Shown here: positions 7,942 through 17,055 of the stretch, piece by piece | Layout of the letters: each line of letters starts with the position of its first letter | Position numbering within the stretch: position 1 is the stretch's first letter | NCBI RefSeq assembly: GCF_014490745.1 | Contig: NZ_LZEU01000001.1 | Location: forward strand, 496,001-560,000 | Direction of reading: 5' to 3' | From: Pseudomonas alcaligenes | GTDB lineage: Bacteria; Pseudomonadota; Gammaproteobacteria; Pseudomonadales; Pseudomonadaceae | Length of the DNA: 64,000 nucleotides | Program-made: the position numbers and the translations under genes | The notes under the pieces: model-generated | Told to the model about the DNA's origin: nothing | The model's input: only the letters and a program-made list of their open reading frames with translations | The model's database searches: none

Positions 7942-10265
7942 GCGGCCACCTCCTTGTGTGGAGTTGCCGCAGCCCAGGGCGACAGCAGGAAACAGAACAG
8001 CAGGCCTAGGCTGATGGCCAGGCCGAAGTTGGCGATGGCCGGGGTCTGGCTGAGCAGCAGCAGGCCGAACGACAGCCAGGCGGTGAGCGCCGAGAACAGG
8101 GTGCCGAGCAGGCTCACCGCCGGGCCGCCGATGTTCTCGCGCATCAGGATGGCGTAGTCGACGCCGATGGCGGTGATCAGCAGCAGGCCGAACAGGCTGA
8201 ACAGGGTCAGCGGCTGGCCCAGCCAGCCGAGGCAGGCCAGCGCCGCCAGGGCCGAGAGCAGTGGCAGGCAGATCACCCGCAGCGCGCCGCCGAGGCCGAA
8301 GGGCAGGCACAGCAGCAGGAGAATGGCGGCGCTGGAGATCAGCTTGAGTTCGGCGGCGCTGAGCTGGGTGGCGGCGAACAGCTGGTTCAGCTCGCCCAGG
8401 CGATCGACTGCCTGCACGCCGTCCAGACTGGCTGCCGCCTGCAGCAGCAGGGCAGGGTCGGCGAGCCCTTGCAGGCTGACGATACCGGCCACCCCGTCTG
8501 CATTGCTACCCAGCCATAGCGGGCGCCAGGGCTCGCCCAGCGGGCCGGCCAGGGCTTGTTGCAGATCCGCTGGCGGCGCGTGCAGCAGCTCATCCAGCTC
8601 GGCACGCAGGGCCGCTTCCGGCAGGCCGAGATCGAGCAGCGGCTGCCAGTGCTGCGGCAGTCTGGCCAGTGCCGTGCGCAGCGGCGCCTGCTCGTTCGCA
8701 GGCGCCACCAGCTGGCTAAGGGCGCGGTAGCCGCGCAGCTGGCCGGCGGCCACCGCCGTATCCAGGCGTGCGCTCAGGGCGGCCTGACGCTGCAGCAGTT
8801 GCTGCTGGTTGGCACCGCGCACCAGGAAGAACTGGCTGGTGGGCTGCTGGCCGCTCAGCTCGGCGATGCGCTGGGCTTCGCCGAGCAGGCGCGGCTCGTT
8901 GCCCAGCCACTGGCGCAGGTCGTTCTGCGTGTGCAGCTGTCCCAGGCCGCCGGCACAGAACAGCAGCAGGGCGACCAGCCATGGCCAGCTGCCGGTGCGT
9001 GCCAGCAGCTGTTCGCGGCCGTGCACCAGGCGCTCGGCGGCGCGGCGCAGGCTGGCTGGCGGCGCCAGGCGCAGGCCATGCAGCCAGGCTGGCAGCAGGC
9101 ACACCGAGCACAGGTAGGCGCCGATCAGTCCGGCGGCGGAGAACAGGGCGATCTGGGTCAGCGCCGGGAACGGAGTGAAGGCCAGCGCCAGGTAGCCGGC
9201 CAGGTTGGTGCCCAGGCTCAGGGTCAGGCCCGGCAGGGTCTGGCGCAGGGCGCTCCAGCTCGACCACTGACCATCGCCCCAGCTCTTGCTCAGGTAGTGC
9301 TGCGGATAGTCGGCGGCCACGCCGATCAGGCTGGCGCCGAGTACCAGGGTCAGCGCGTTGATCTGGCCGAACACCAGTACGCAGGCGGTGCAGCCGGCCA
9401 GCAGGGCGACGCCCACCGGCAGCAGGCTGACCAACACGCGCGGGCGGCGGAACGCCAGCAACAGCAACAGCAGGGTGCCGAGGGTGGCGCCGCCGCCGAT
9501 CAGGCTGATCTCGCGGGTGGCCTTGGCCTGGCCGGCCGCCGCATACAGCACGCCGCCGGCGGCGAGCAGCTGACCGCCCTGGGCGGTGACCTGCTGGCGC
9601 AGCTCGGCCACTGCGGCGGCAATGCGTGGTGGCGCCTGCATATCAAAGGCGCCACCCTGGCTGCGTACGCGCAGCAGGGCCCAGGTCATGTCGCCGTCCT
9701 GCAGCAGCAGGGCGCCGCTGCCGAGGTCGGCCTGGATACGGCTGCCGGGATTCAGTGCCTGCTGGGCGCGCAGGCCGAGGCCAAGCCAGTCCTGCTCGGT
9801 GGGCAGCAGGCCGAAGCCGGCGAAGGTGTCGAACAGCTGCGCGGCGCGCTGCTGGATAAAGGCGTCCGGCTGCTCGCTCAGCAGCTGGCGGTCACTGGCC
9901 GGCAGCAGGGCCAGGCGACTGGTGCGCAGCTGCTGGCGCAGGGCTGTGAGGTCGGCCTGCAGGTTCCACTGCACCTGGGCGAAGCGCTTGCTGGCCTGCC
10001 ACTGGCTGGCGGCCTGCTGCACCAGGGCGATGGCGCGCTCGCGTTGCGGATGGCCGATCAGGATCAGCAGTTCGCTGTTGAGCGGCTCCTGCATGCGCTG
10101 CTCGGCCTGTTGCACCAGCTCATCGCTAGCGCCCTGGGGTAGCAGGGCGAGCATGCTGGCCTGCACTGGCGGGCCATCGCGCCACTGCCAGGCGGCCAGC
10201 GCCAGCAGGGCCAGCAGCAGGACGCCAAACAGGCGCGGCAGGGCTTTCTGCAGGTCAGTGGACAA
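7938..10265 (-). CDS. apeM: MMPL/RND-family aryl polyene exporter
   Basis: A 775-residue protein with the MMPL layout: an N-terminal helix, a large periplasmic loop (about residues 40-240), five or six helices (about 245-420), a second periplasmic loop, then a final helix bundle from about residue 640. The family moves lipids across the inner membrane; here it should export the aryl polyene lipid. The start is probably TTG at 10265 with AGGAG ten bases upstream, overlapping apeL by 11 bases. It lies between the LolA-like protein and the antiporter-like protein. Confidence 0.85.
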   Translation of the reverse strand: MSTDLQKALPRLFGVLLLALLALAAWQWRDGPPVQASMLALLPQGASDELVQQAEQRMQEPLNSELLILIGHPQRERAIALVQQAASQWQASKRFAQVQWNLQADLTALRQQLRTSRLALLPASDRQLLSEQPDAFIQQRAAQLFDTFAGFGLLPTEQDWLGLGLRAQQALNPGSRIQADLGSGALLLQDGDMTWALLRVRSQGGAFDMQAPPRIAAAVAELRQQVTAQGGQLLAAGGVLYAAAGQAKATREISLIGGGATLGTLLLLLLAFRRPRVLVSLLPVGVALLAGCTACVLVFGQINALTLVLGASLIGVAADYPQHYLSKSWGDGQWSSWSALRQTLPGLTLSLGTNLAGYLALAFTPFPALTQIALFSAAGLIGAYLCSVCLLPAWLHGLRLAPPASLRRAAERLVHGREQLLARTGSWPWLVALLLFCAGGLGQLHTQNDLRQWLGNEPRLLGEAQRIAELSGQQPTSQFFLVRGANQQQLLQRQAALSARLDTAVAAGQLRGYRALSQLVAPANEQAPLRTALARLPQHWQPLLDLGLPEAALRAELDELLHAPPADLQQALAGPLGEPWRPLWLGSNADGVAGIVSLQGLADPALLLQAAASLDGVQAVDRLGELNQLFAATQLSAAELKLISSAAILLLLCLPFGLGGALRVICLPLLSALAALACLGWLGQPLTLFSLFGLLLITAIGVDYAILMRENIGGPAVSLLGTLFSALTAWLSFGLLLLSQTPAIANFGLAISLGLLFCFLLSPWAAATPHKEVAA

Positions 10266-10851
10266 GGTCGGCGCGCTCCTGCGCAGTCAACGCGTCGCCA
10301 GCCTGGCTTTGCGGCAGCTTGAGGACGGTGCGGTCGCCCTGGGTCTCGATCAGTTCGATGCGCTCGACCAGCGCGCCGCCGTCGATGCGGATGCTGCTGA
10401 AGATCTGCCTGAGCAGCACGGAGTGGGGCGTGAGTTCGAGCTGCCAGGCGTTGTGTTCGCCGCTGAGCTTGAGCTCGAAGTCGCGCTCCAGGCCCGAGCG
10501 GTCACCCTTGAGCACGGCGAGGAACAGGCGGCTCTGCTGGGCGGCCACATCCTGGCCCGGTTGTTGTTGCCAGCCCTGCGCGGTGCGGCGGGCGATGCCG
10601 CTGTCGTCGATGCGGTAGTCCTGCTGCAGCGGCTTTTGCAGCAGCCAGAGCAGGCCATGCTCGCGCGACAGGCTGAACTGGCCCTGGCTGGTCAGCGGTG
10701 TGGGCAGGGCGCGGAGGTGTTTCTCCTGCACGAACGGGCCGCGCACCACGGCGGGCTTGGCCAGCTGGGCGCTGAGCTCGGCCAGGTCGAAGGCGTGGGC
10801 TGCCGGCATCAGCGCCAGCAGCAACAGGCCCAGGCAGGCGCGCAATTTCAC
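10255..10851 (-). CDS. apeL: LolA-like periplasmic lipid carrier
   Basis: A 198-residue protein with a Sec signal peptide (LRACLGLLLLALMPAAHA) and a LolA-like body beginning FDLAELSAQLAKPAVVRGPFVQEKH-type sequence. It would accept the exported polyene lipid in the periplasm from ApeM and pass it to the outer membrane. The real start is a GTG at 10851 overlapping the thioesterase stop as GTGA; the longer open frame upstream is low-complexity shadow of the thioesterase gene. Confidence 0.8.
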   Translation of the reverse strand: MKLRACLGLLLLALMPAAHAFDLAELSAQLAKPAVVRGPFVQEKHLRALPTPLTSQGQFSLSREHGLLWLLQKPLQQDYRIDDSGIARRTAQGWQQQPGQDVAAQQSRLFLAVLKGDRSGLERDFELKLSGEHNAWQLELTPHSVLLRQIFSSIRIDGGALVERIELIETQGDRTVLKLPQSQAGDALTAQERADLVH

Positions 10852-11273
10852 CCGAGGATCCTGGCGACGGCGTCGGTGAGCACCTTGGGCGAGGCCAGCA
10901 GCATCTCGCGGGTGGCGATTTCCACCGCCACCTGCACGCTGCTGCCGCGGGTCATGCGCTCGCCGGTGGCCACGTCGGTGATCAGGTAATTGATCTTCAG
11001 GCGGTTCTCCCACTCGACCAGATCGGCGCGCACCTTGATCCGCTGGCCGAACTGGGCGCCGCGGATATAGCGCAGCTGCAGGTCGATCACCGGCCAGGCG
11101 TAGCCGGCGTCGCGCATCTGCCGGTAGTTGTGGCCGAGCTTGTCGAGCAGGGCGCAGCGCGCCTCTTCGAAGTATTTGACGTAGTGGCCGTGCCAGACCA
11201 CCTCCATCATGTCGACGTCGAAGAACGGCACGAGGATTTCAACGTCCGCCTGCAGTACGCCTTCCTTACGCAT
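10848..11273 (-). CDS. apeK: 4HBT (YbgC-like) thioesterase
   Basis: A 141-residue hotdog thioesterase with the YbgC-type active-site segment FFDVDMMEVVWHGHY, Asp21 being the likely catalytic residue. It would release the polyene carboxylate from ACP or edit stalled chains. The ATG overlaps the end of the lyase gene by 8 bases, and its own stop overlaps apeL, so it lies inside the continuous operon. Confidence 0.86.
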   Translation of the reverse strand: MRKEGVLQADVEILVPFFDVDMMEVVWHGHYVKYFEEARCALLDKLGHNYRQMRDAGYAWPVIDLQLRYIRGAQFGQRIKVRADLVEWENRLKINYLITDVATGERMTRGSSVQVAVEIATREMLLASPKVLTDAVARILG

Positions 11274-12801
11274 ACAGCCCCCAGTGGCGGCTGCGAATGC
11301 GTGCCAGGCACAGGCGCAGCTCGCCTTCCAGGGCGCGATCTTCGATGACTGGCGGGAAGTCCGCGGCCAGCTGTTCGCGCATGGCGGCCAGCGGCGCGGG
11401 GATGTCCTGCTTGCCGGCGCGTTCGCGCAGCCACACGCCCTGGTTGGCGGCCAGCAGGGTGGCGGCGGCGACCTGTTCGGTCAGCTCCAGGCTGCGCAGG
11501 GCGTCGCGCGCGGCGATGGTGCCCATGCTTACCTTGTCCTGGTTGTGGCACTCGGTGGAGCGCGAGAACACGCTGGCCGGTATGGTGTTTTTCAGCGCTT
11601 CGGCGGTCCAGGCGCTGGTGCCGATCTGCACGGCCTTGAAGCCGTGGTTGATCATCGCGGTTTCCGCCGGGGCGCCGGACAGGTTGCTCGGCAGGCCGTG
11701 GTTGTAGCGGGTGTCGACCAGCAGGGCGAGCTGGCGGTCGAGCAGGTCGGCGACGTTGCCGACCAGGTTCTTCAGGCTGTCCATGGCGAAGGCGATATGC
11801 CCGCCGTAGAAGTGGCCGCCGTGCAGGGTGCGCTCGGTTTCGGCGTCGAACAGCGGGTTGTCGTTGGCGCTGTTCAGTTCGATCTCGATGAACTGACGGA
11901 GCAGGCCCAGGCTGTCGGCCAGCACGCCGAGCACGTGCGGCGCGCAGCGCAGCGAGTAGCGATCCTGCAGGCGGTGCAGCGGCGGCAGCGGCTCGGCCAC
12001 GGCCAGATCCTCGCGCAGCCAGGCGGCGACCTGGGTTTGGCCCGGATGCGGCTTGGCGGCGAACAGGCGCTCGTCGAAGTGTTCCGGATTGCCTTCCAGC
12101 GCCACCACGTTGAGCGCGGTGATGCGCGTTGCCAGTTGCAGCAGGTAGTCGGCGCGCGAATAGGCCAGACAGGCCAGGGCGGTCATCACCGCCGTGCCGT
12201 TCATCAGCGCCAGCGCTTCTTTCGGGCGCAGGGTCAGTGGCGTCCAGCCGAGTTCCTTGTGCACTTCGGCGGAGCTGCGGCGCTCGCCCTGGTACATCAC
12301 CTCGCGCTCACCGCTGAGGGTGGCGGCCACATAGGACAGCGGGGTCAGGTCGCCGCTGGCGCCGACCGAGCCCTCTTCCGGGATCAGCGGCAGCACATCA
12401 AATTCGAGGAAGGCCTGCAGGCGCTCCAGCAGCTCCACGCGCACCCCGGACACACCGTGGCACAGCGACTGCAAGCGCGCGGCCAGCACGGCGCGGGTGC
12501 TGGCCTCGTCGAGCAGCTTGCCCAGGCCGCAGCCGTGGAAGGTGAACAGGTGCCTGGGCAGCGCCTCGACCTGGTGCAGCGGCACGGCCACCACGCAGGA
12601 GTCGCCGTAGCCGGTGGTCACGCCGTAGATCACGCCTTCCTTGTCCAGCAGGGTGTCGAGGAAGCGCGCGCCCTTGGCGATCTTCTCGCGGTAGGCGGCA
12701 TCGCCCTGCAGCTGGGCGCGGGCGTTGCGGCTGGCCAGGGCGACCACCTGCTCGATGGTCAGCTGGGCTTCGCCGAAGGTCACGTGGTCAGTCATGGGCA
12801 T
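11266..12801 (-). CDS. Aromatic amino acid ammonia-lyase (HAL/PAL/TAL family)
   Basis: A 511-residue lyase that removes ammonia from an aromatic amino acid. The MIO cofactor tripeptide Ala148-Ser149-Gly150 lies in GSVGASGDLTPL, and Tyr59 in YGVTTGYGD is the usual catalytic tyrosine. The substrate-selecting pair reads Phe88-His89 (TFHGCG), which is neither the Ser-His of histidine lyases nor the His-Leu of bacterial tyrosine lyases. Its place in the operon suggests that it makes a cinnamate-type starter for ApeH, as in flexirubin clusters; the substrate is not proven. ATGs at 12801 and 12795 are both possible. Confidence 0.88.
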   Translation of the reverse strand: MPMTDHVTFGEAQLTIEQVVALASRNARAQLQGDAAYREKIAKGARFLDTLLDKEGVIYGVTTGYGDSCVVAVPLHQVEALPRHLFTFHGCGLGKLLDEASTRAVLAARLQSLCHGVSGVRVELLERLQAFLEFDVLPLIPEEGSVGASGDLTPLSYVAATLSGEREVMYQGERRSSAEVHKELGWTPLTLRPKEALALMNGTAVMTALACLAYSRADYLLQLATRITALNVVALEGNPEHFDERLFAAKPHPGQTQVAAWLREDLAVAEPLPPLHRLQDRYSLRCAPHVLGVLADSLGLLRQFIEIELNSANDNPLFDAETERTLHGGHFYGGHIAFAMDSLKNLVGNVADLLDRQLALLVDTRYNHGLPSNLSGAPAETAMINHGFKAVQIGTSAWTAEALKNTIPASVFSRSTECHNQDKVSMGTIAARDALRSLELTEQVAAATLLAANQGVWLRERAGKQDIPAPLAAMREQLAADFPPVIEDRALEGELRLCLARIRSRHWGLYA

Positions 12802-13720
12802 TCCAGAACGGGTAGAAGTTGAACCATTGCCGCGGAGCGTTCAGGCAGCGTTCGCCAAGACGCTCGGCATAGCGTTGTACCCAGCCGCGGATCACCTCGT
12901 CGCGCTCCTTGCGTGTCCACTGCACGCGTTTGGCAAAGCGTTCGAGGATCACCTGGTAGCGGCCGTCGATCTTCAGGCAGCTCATCAGGTTGACCGGGCA
13001 TTGCAGGAGTCCTGCCAGCAGCCAGGGGCCCTGGGGGAAGGCGGCCGAATGGCCGAGGAAATTCACGCTGACGTTGCGCCCGCCATGCAGCGGCACGCGG
13101 TCGCCGGCGATCGCCAGCCACTCGCCGCGCTCCAGGCGCTCGGACAATTGCAGCATGATCGCCGCATCCAGTTCGCTGACCTGGATCAGGCGCAGGTGGC
13201 TGGCGCCGGCCTCGCCGAGCAGGCGATTGAACTGCTCGGCGTGCTTGGTGTGCACCAGCACGTTCATCTGCACCTTCTCGCCCAGCTCGGCCAGGGCGCG
13301 GCACACCTCGAGGTTGCCCAGGTGGGCGCCGACCAGCATCTGCCCGCGCGGCTCGCTGTGCAGGCGCTGGCGGATGCCGTCGGGGTCGACCAGGGTGATC
13401 TGTTCCAGGCCGAGGCGGCCGTTCCACACGTCGAGCTTGTCCAGCAGGGCATCGGCGAAGGCCATGAACTGGGCGAACACCGAGCCGAAGCGCGGCGCCA
13501 GTTCGCTGCGTCCGCTCCAGCTGGCCAGGTTGTGCTGGTACTGGCGGATGCTGCGCCGCGCCTGGCGGCCGAAGGCGAAGAAGTACAGGACGATGGCGTA
13601 CAGCAGTGGCGTCAGCGCGCGGCGGCCGAGCAGGCGCACGGCGCCGGCGGTGAACTTCATCAGCAGGAAGTGGCCGCGCTCGCGCTGGCCGGCCCAGTGT
13701 TCGGCCTTCTGCCCGTTCAT
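12788..13720 (-). CDS. Lipid A biosynthesis-type (LpxL/HtrB) acyltransferase
   Basis: A 310-residue membrane-associated acyltransferase. The HX4E catalytic motif of the LpxL family is His133-Leu-Gly-Asn-Leu-Glu138, followed by a GDRVPLHGG segment near 200. The N-terminus has a hydrophobic patch (about 35-50). In other APE clusters this domain is found with the glycosyltransferase as ApeJ; here the two are separate genes overlapping as ATGA at 13717-13720. It probably attaches the aryl polyene acyl chain to the lipid anchor. Confidence 0.85.
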   Translation of the reverse strand: MNGQKAEHWAGQRERGHFLLMKFTAGAVRLLGRRALTPLLYAIVLYFFAFGRQARRSIRQYQHNLASWSGRSELAPRFGSVFAQFMAFADALLDKLDVWNGRLGLEQITLVDPDGIRQRLHSEPRGQMLVGAHLGNLEVCRALAELGEKVQMNVLVHTKHAEQFNRLLGEAGASHLRLIQVSELDAAIMLQLSERLERGEWLAIAGDRVPLHGGRNVSVNFLGHSAAFPQGPWLLAGLLQCPVNLMSCLKIDGRYQVILERFAKRVQWTRKERDEVIRGWVQRYAERLGERCLNAPRQWFNFYPFWNAHD

Positions 13721-14451
13721 CCGCGCCACCTGCGCCAGAGAATCAGCGGCGCGCGCAGCAACATGCCGAAGAACAGCTTGGCGTGCATCTTCGAGATCAG
13801 CGCGTTGTCGTGCAGCAGGCGGAAGTGCGACAGGCCATCCAGCGGGTAGTGCACCTTGGTCGGCAGCCACTGCATCGGCTGGTTGCGCCAGGCCAGGCGC
13901 ACGAGGATTTCCGGGTCGAAGTCCATGCGCTTGCCCAGCTTGCTGGCCTCAATCAGCGCCACCGTGGCCGGCAGCGGGTAGACGCGAAAGCCGCACATGG
14001 CATCGCGGATCGACAGCGACAGGCTGTTGATCCACACCCACACATGGGTCAGATAACGGGCATAGAGACGGCTCTTCGGCACGCTGGCGTCGTACTGCGG
14101 GTAGCCGCAGACCAGCGCCTGCGGATGCTCGCGGGAGGTGCCGAGGAAGGTGGCGATATCGGCCAGGTCGTGCTGGCCGTCGGCGTCCACCTGCAGGGCG
14201 TGGGTAAAGCCCAGGCGCTGCGCCTCGCGCAGACCGGCCATCACCGCGCCGCCCTTGCCCTGGTTGAGCGGCAGGCGCACCAGGTAGGTGTTGTCCTGGG
14301 TGGCCAGCTGATCCATCACCGCCGCGCAGCTCGGGCTGGAAGCATCGTCGACCAGCACGCAGGGCAGGCCGGCCTGGTGCAATGCGGCGACCACCACGGG
14401 CAGGGCGTGCTCGTGGTTGTAGACCGGGATGACGGCACAGGGCTTATGCAT
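13717..14451 (-). CDS. Family 2 glycosyltransferase
   Basis: A 244-residue GT-A glycosyltransferase starting CAVIPVYNHEHAL, with LVDDASSP at about 33-40, a nucleotide-sugar-binding DADG motif in LQVDADGQHD (about residue 93) and a short hydrophobic C-terminus. It resembles dolichol-phosphate-mannose-synthase-like enzymes and the glycosyltransferase half of ApeJ. It would glycosylate the pigment lipid anchor. A repeat of about 100 bases separates it from apeH-apeI, the only sizeable gap inside the operon. Confidence 0.85.
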   Translation of the reverse strand: MHKPCAVIPVYNHEHALPVVVAALHQAGLPCVLVDDASSPSCAAVMDQLATQDNTYLVRLPLNQGKGGAVMAGLREAQRLGFTHALQVDADGQHDLADIATFLGTSREHPQALVCGYPQYDASVPKSRLYARYLTHVWVWINSLSLSIRDAMCGFRVYPLPATVALIEASKLGKRMDFDPEILVRLAWRNQPMQWLPTKVHYPLDGLSHFRLLHDNALISKMHAKLFFGMLLRAPLILWRRWRG

Positions 14452-14457
14452 GGGTTT

Positions 14458-14558
14458 CCCTCACCCCAGCCCTCTCCCAAAAGGAGAGGGGGCTGTCCGC
14501 GCGGGAGGCGAGTGCGTGCTTCCCCTCTCCCCTTGGGAGAGGGGCCAGGGGTGAGGGG
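14458..14558. repeat. MITE/REP-like palindromic element inside the APE operon
   Basis: The outer ends form an inverted repeat (CCCTCACCCC at 14458-14467, GGGGTGAGGG at 14548-14557). Each half also contains its own hairpin of CCCTCTCCC and GGGAGAGGG. This CCCTC-rich palindrome class is scattered in many proteobacterial intergenic regions. It sits between apeH-apeI and the glycosyltransferase and could form a strong RNA structure within the operon transcript. Confidence 0.75.
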
Positions 14559-14577
14559 CTGCCAGGCGCGAACAGAC

Positions 14578-16239
14578 TCACTGGGCAGCCCCCAGCAAGA
14601 TGCGCCCGGAGGAGCAGGGCACCTCGCCATTGCGGTAGGCGAAGTACAGCTTGCCGCGCTCGGCGTCGAAACGCAGGGTCAGCTGGATGCGGTCGCCGGG
14701 GCGTACCAGCTGCTGGAACTTGAGTACTTCCATGCCGCAGAAACGCGGCGGCAGCTCGGTGATCAGTTGGCGCGCCAGCTGCTGGGCCCAGTCGATCTGC
14801 ACTACGCCAGGCAGTACCGGGGTCTGCGGGAAGTGGCCGGTGAAGTGGGCCAGATCCGGCGGCACGTCCAGTTCCAGCTGCCATTCGCCATCGACCAGCG
14901 CGGCCTGGCGCGGCTCGACGCGGGTCGGTCGCGGCGCGGCGACCAGTGCGTCGACAGTTGCCTGGGCCAGCTTGCCCTGGCTGCTGTAGGGCAGCTCCAG
15001 CAGCAGGCGCCAGCGGCGTGGCAGGGCGATGGCCTCGCAGTGGCCGGCCAGGTGCTTGCGCAGTGTCTCGGTGACGGTCTTGCGGCCCTGGTTGCGCAGG
15101 GCATGCAGGCCGGCCGGGCTCAGCGCCAGCAGGGCGCCGAGGAAGGCGCGGCCTTCCTGGATCACGCCGAGGCGGGCGTCGGCGACCCACTCATGTTGGC
15201 TCAGCGCCTGCTCCAGCATGGGCAGGGAGATGCGCTTTTCTTCCAGCTTGACGATGCGATCCAGGCGCCCGCGCAGGGCGAAGCGACCATCGGCCTGCAG
15301 TTCGGCGGCATCGGCACTCTGCTCGATATGCCCGGCCGGCAGGTAGGGCGAGGCGATGCGCAGGGCGCCTTGGTCATTCAGGCTCAGCTCCACGCCGGCA
15401 AACGGCGTCCACAGCTCGCCGCCCTGGCGCCAGGCAATGCCGCCAGTCTCGGAGCTGCCGTAGATCTCGGCGGGCTGCTGGCCGAGCTGGGCGCCCAGCT
15501 CGACGGATACCTCTGCCGGCAGCGCGCCGCCGGAGGAGAACACCCGGCGCACGGCGCCCAGGGCATTCCAGTCGAGGTTGTTGCCCATGCGTTTGAGCAG
15601 TGCCGGGCTGGCCACCCAGGCGAAGGCCGGTTGGCCCAGGCTCTCGCGCTGCAGGTCTTCGGGGAACGGCAGGGCGCGGCGCCAGAACGGCCGACCGGCG
15701 CACAGCGGCCAGAGCACGCGGAACAGCAGGCCATAGATATGCTGGGCGGCGACGCTGCCGAGAATGGTCGCGCCAGCCAGATCCTGGCCCCACAGCTGTT
15801 CCAGGGCCTCGACCTCGTTGGCCAGCTGGCGCAGGGACTTGTCGATCAGCTTGGGCTCGCCGCTGGAGCCGGAGGTGCACAGGGTCAGGCGGCAGCTGTC
15901 GAGATCGAGAGTGGCGGGGGCCAAAGCTTCGCCATCAAGACCGTCGAGGCTGTCCAGCCACAGATCGGCCTGCTCGCTGAGGCGCTGGCGGCTCTGCGCC
16001 TGGGCATCGGCCGGCAGCAGCACGGCAGCGCCGGCACGCCAGGCACCGAGCAGGGCGATGGCCAGCTCACCGGCATCTTCCAGGTACAGTGCCACGCGCT
16101 GCACACCGCGCGCCTGCAGGGCGCCGGCCAGGCGCAGGGCGCGCTGCTGCAGCTGGGCATGCTCGAGCGCCGGCTCCAGCGCCACGGCGCGGCCGGCCAG
16201 GGGTTGCAGCAGCTGCTCGGCGAGTCCCAGCCAGCTCAT
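14578..16239 (-). CDS. apeH: Aryl-acid AMP ligase fused to a FabZ-like dehydratase (ApeH-ApeI)
   Basis: A 553-residue two-domain protein. Residues 1 to about 450 are an adenylating enzyme: TSGSSGEPK phosphate loop, EIYGSSETGG, GRLDRIVKLEEKR and a C-terminal YSSQGK lysine. Residues from about 460 on are a hotdog domain with FTGHFPQTPVLPGV, the FabZ/ApeI active-site region. The ligase would activate the aryl acid and load it on an ACP; the second domain should pair with ApeP for dehydration. In E. coli these are two genes, so this is a fusion. The ATG at 16239 overlaps apeG as ATGA; a longer frame with an upstream ATG at 16272 is less likely. Confidence 0.86.
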   Translation of the reverse strand: MSWLGLAEQLLQPLAGRAVALEPALEHAQLQQRALRLAGALQARGVQRVALYLEDAGELAIALLGAWRAGAAVLLPADAQAQSRQRLSEQADLWLDSLDGLDGEALAPATLDLDSCRLTLCTSGSSGEPKLIDKSLRQLANEVEALEQLWGQDLAGATILGSVAAQHIYGLLFRVLWPLCAGRPFWRRALPFPEDLQRESLGQPAFAWVASPALLKRMGNNLDWNALGAVRRVFSSGGALPAEVSVELGAQLGQQPAEIYGSSETGGIAWRQGGELWTPFAGVELSLNDQGALRIASPYLPAGHIEQSADAAELQADGRFALRGRLDRIVKLEEKRISLPMLEQALSQHEWVADARLGVIQEGRAFLGALLALSPAGLHALRNQGRKTVTETLRKHLAGHCEAIALPRRWRLLLELPYSSQGKLAQATVDALVAAPRPTRVEPRQAALVDGEWQLELDVPPDLAHFTGHFPQTPVLPGVVQIDWAQQLARQLITELPPRFCGMEVLKFQQLVRPGDRIQLTLRFDAERGKLYFAYRNGEVPCSSGRILLGAAQ

Positions 16240-16781
16240 CCATGTCTCCTTACTTGCTGGCGGATCAACCACTCAGCGGCAAACAGCAGGCCCATCAGGG
16301 CGTAGGCGATCAGCCCGGTATACAGCGTCCACCAGCTCAGCGGCGCCCACAGGGTCAGGGCGCTGGCGATCAGCGCGTTGACCAGGAAGAACCCGGCCCA
16401 CACCGCGGTGACCTTACGGGTGTAGCGCACCGCATGTTCCGGCAGCTCCGGCTCGCGCAGGCGCGCCAGGCGCTCCACCAGCGGCGGGCCGAATTTCAGC
16501 GACAGGCCGAACAGCGCCAGCAGCATCAGGTTGAGCAGCACCGGGTACCAGCGCAGCAGCGCCGGCTCGCCGGCCAGGCCGAGCAGCAGGCAGAAGGCCA
16601 GGGCGGCGCCGGCCATCCAGCGGCTGCCGGGCTTGTCGCGGTTGCTCAGCGCGCGCGCCAGCCACAGGCCGCCAAGCAGGGCGGCGAACAGGCGCGGCGA
16701 CAGGTGCTCCATGCCGTAATACACGGCGAACGGGTAGAGCAGGCCGGCTACCACCAGCAGCAGGCCAAACAGGCGAGCCAT
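16236..16781 (-). CDS. apeG: Small polytopic membrane protein of APE clusters
   Basis: A 181-residue hydrophobic protein with about five or six membrane segments, of the COG4648 type that accompanies APE ligases. The role is not established; a membrane anchor or permease for the polyene-loading machinery has been suggested by context. It lies 3 bases downstream of an ACP gene and overlaps apeH-apeI. Confidence 0.7.
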   Translation of the reverse strand: MARLFGLLLVVAGLLYPFAVYYGMEHLSPRLFAALLGGLWLARALSNRDKPGSRWMAGAALAFCLLLGLAGEPALLRWYPVLLNLMLLALFGLSLKFGPPLVERLARLREPELPEHAVRYTRKVTAVWAGFFLVNALIASALTLWAPLSWWTLYTGLIAYALMGLLFAAEWLIRQQVRRHG

Positions 16782-16784
16782 TGC

Positions 16785-17045
16785 TTAGTCTTGGGCCGGG
16801 GCGTTGACGACCTGGAACACGGCTTCGACTACGTCGCCGACGGTGCGCACGGCCTTGAATTCCTCGGCGGCGATCTTCTTGCCGGTCTGGCGCTTGATGT
16901 GGTCGATCAGGTCGACGGCGTCGATGCTGTCGATTTCCAGATCCTGGTACAGGTTGGCTTCGAGGGTGACACGCTCGGCGTCCAGTTCGAACAGCTCGAC
17001 CAGGGCGTCGCGCAGGGTGGCGAAAATCTCTTCACGGCTTTGCAT
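16785..17045 (-). CDS. apeF: Acyl carrier protein
   Basis: An 86-residue ACP with phosphopantetheine-attachment Ser40 in DLEIDSIDAVDLI. It would carry the aryl starter or growing polyene. The ATG at 17045 is preceded by GAGGA; the longer open frame upstream overlaps the other ACP gene out of frame. This is one of two ACPs in the cluster, as in E. coli and Xenorhabdus; which of the two is primed by ApeH cannot be told from sequence. Confidence 0.92.
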   Translation of the reverse strand: MQSREEIFATLRDALVELFELDAERVTLEANLYQDLEIDSIDAVDLIDHIKRQTGKKIAAEEFKAVRTVGDVVEAVFQVVNAPAQD

Positions 17046-17055
17046 TGCGACGTCC

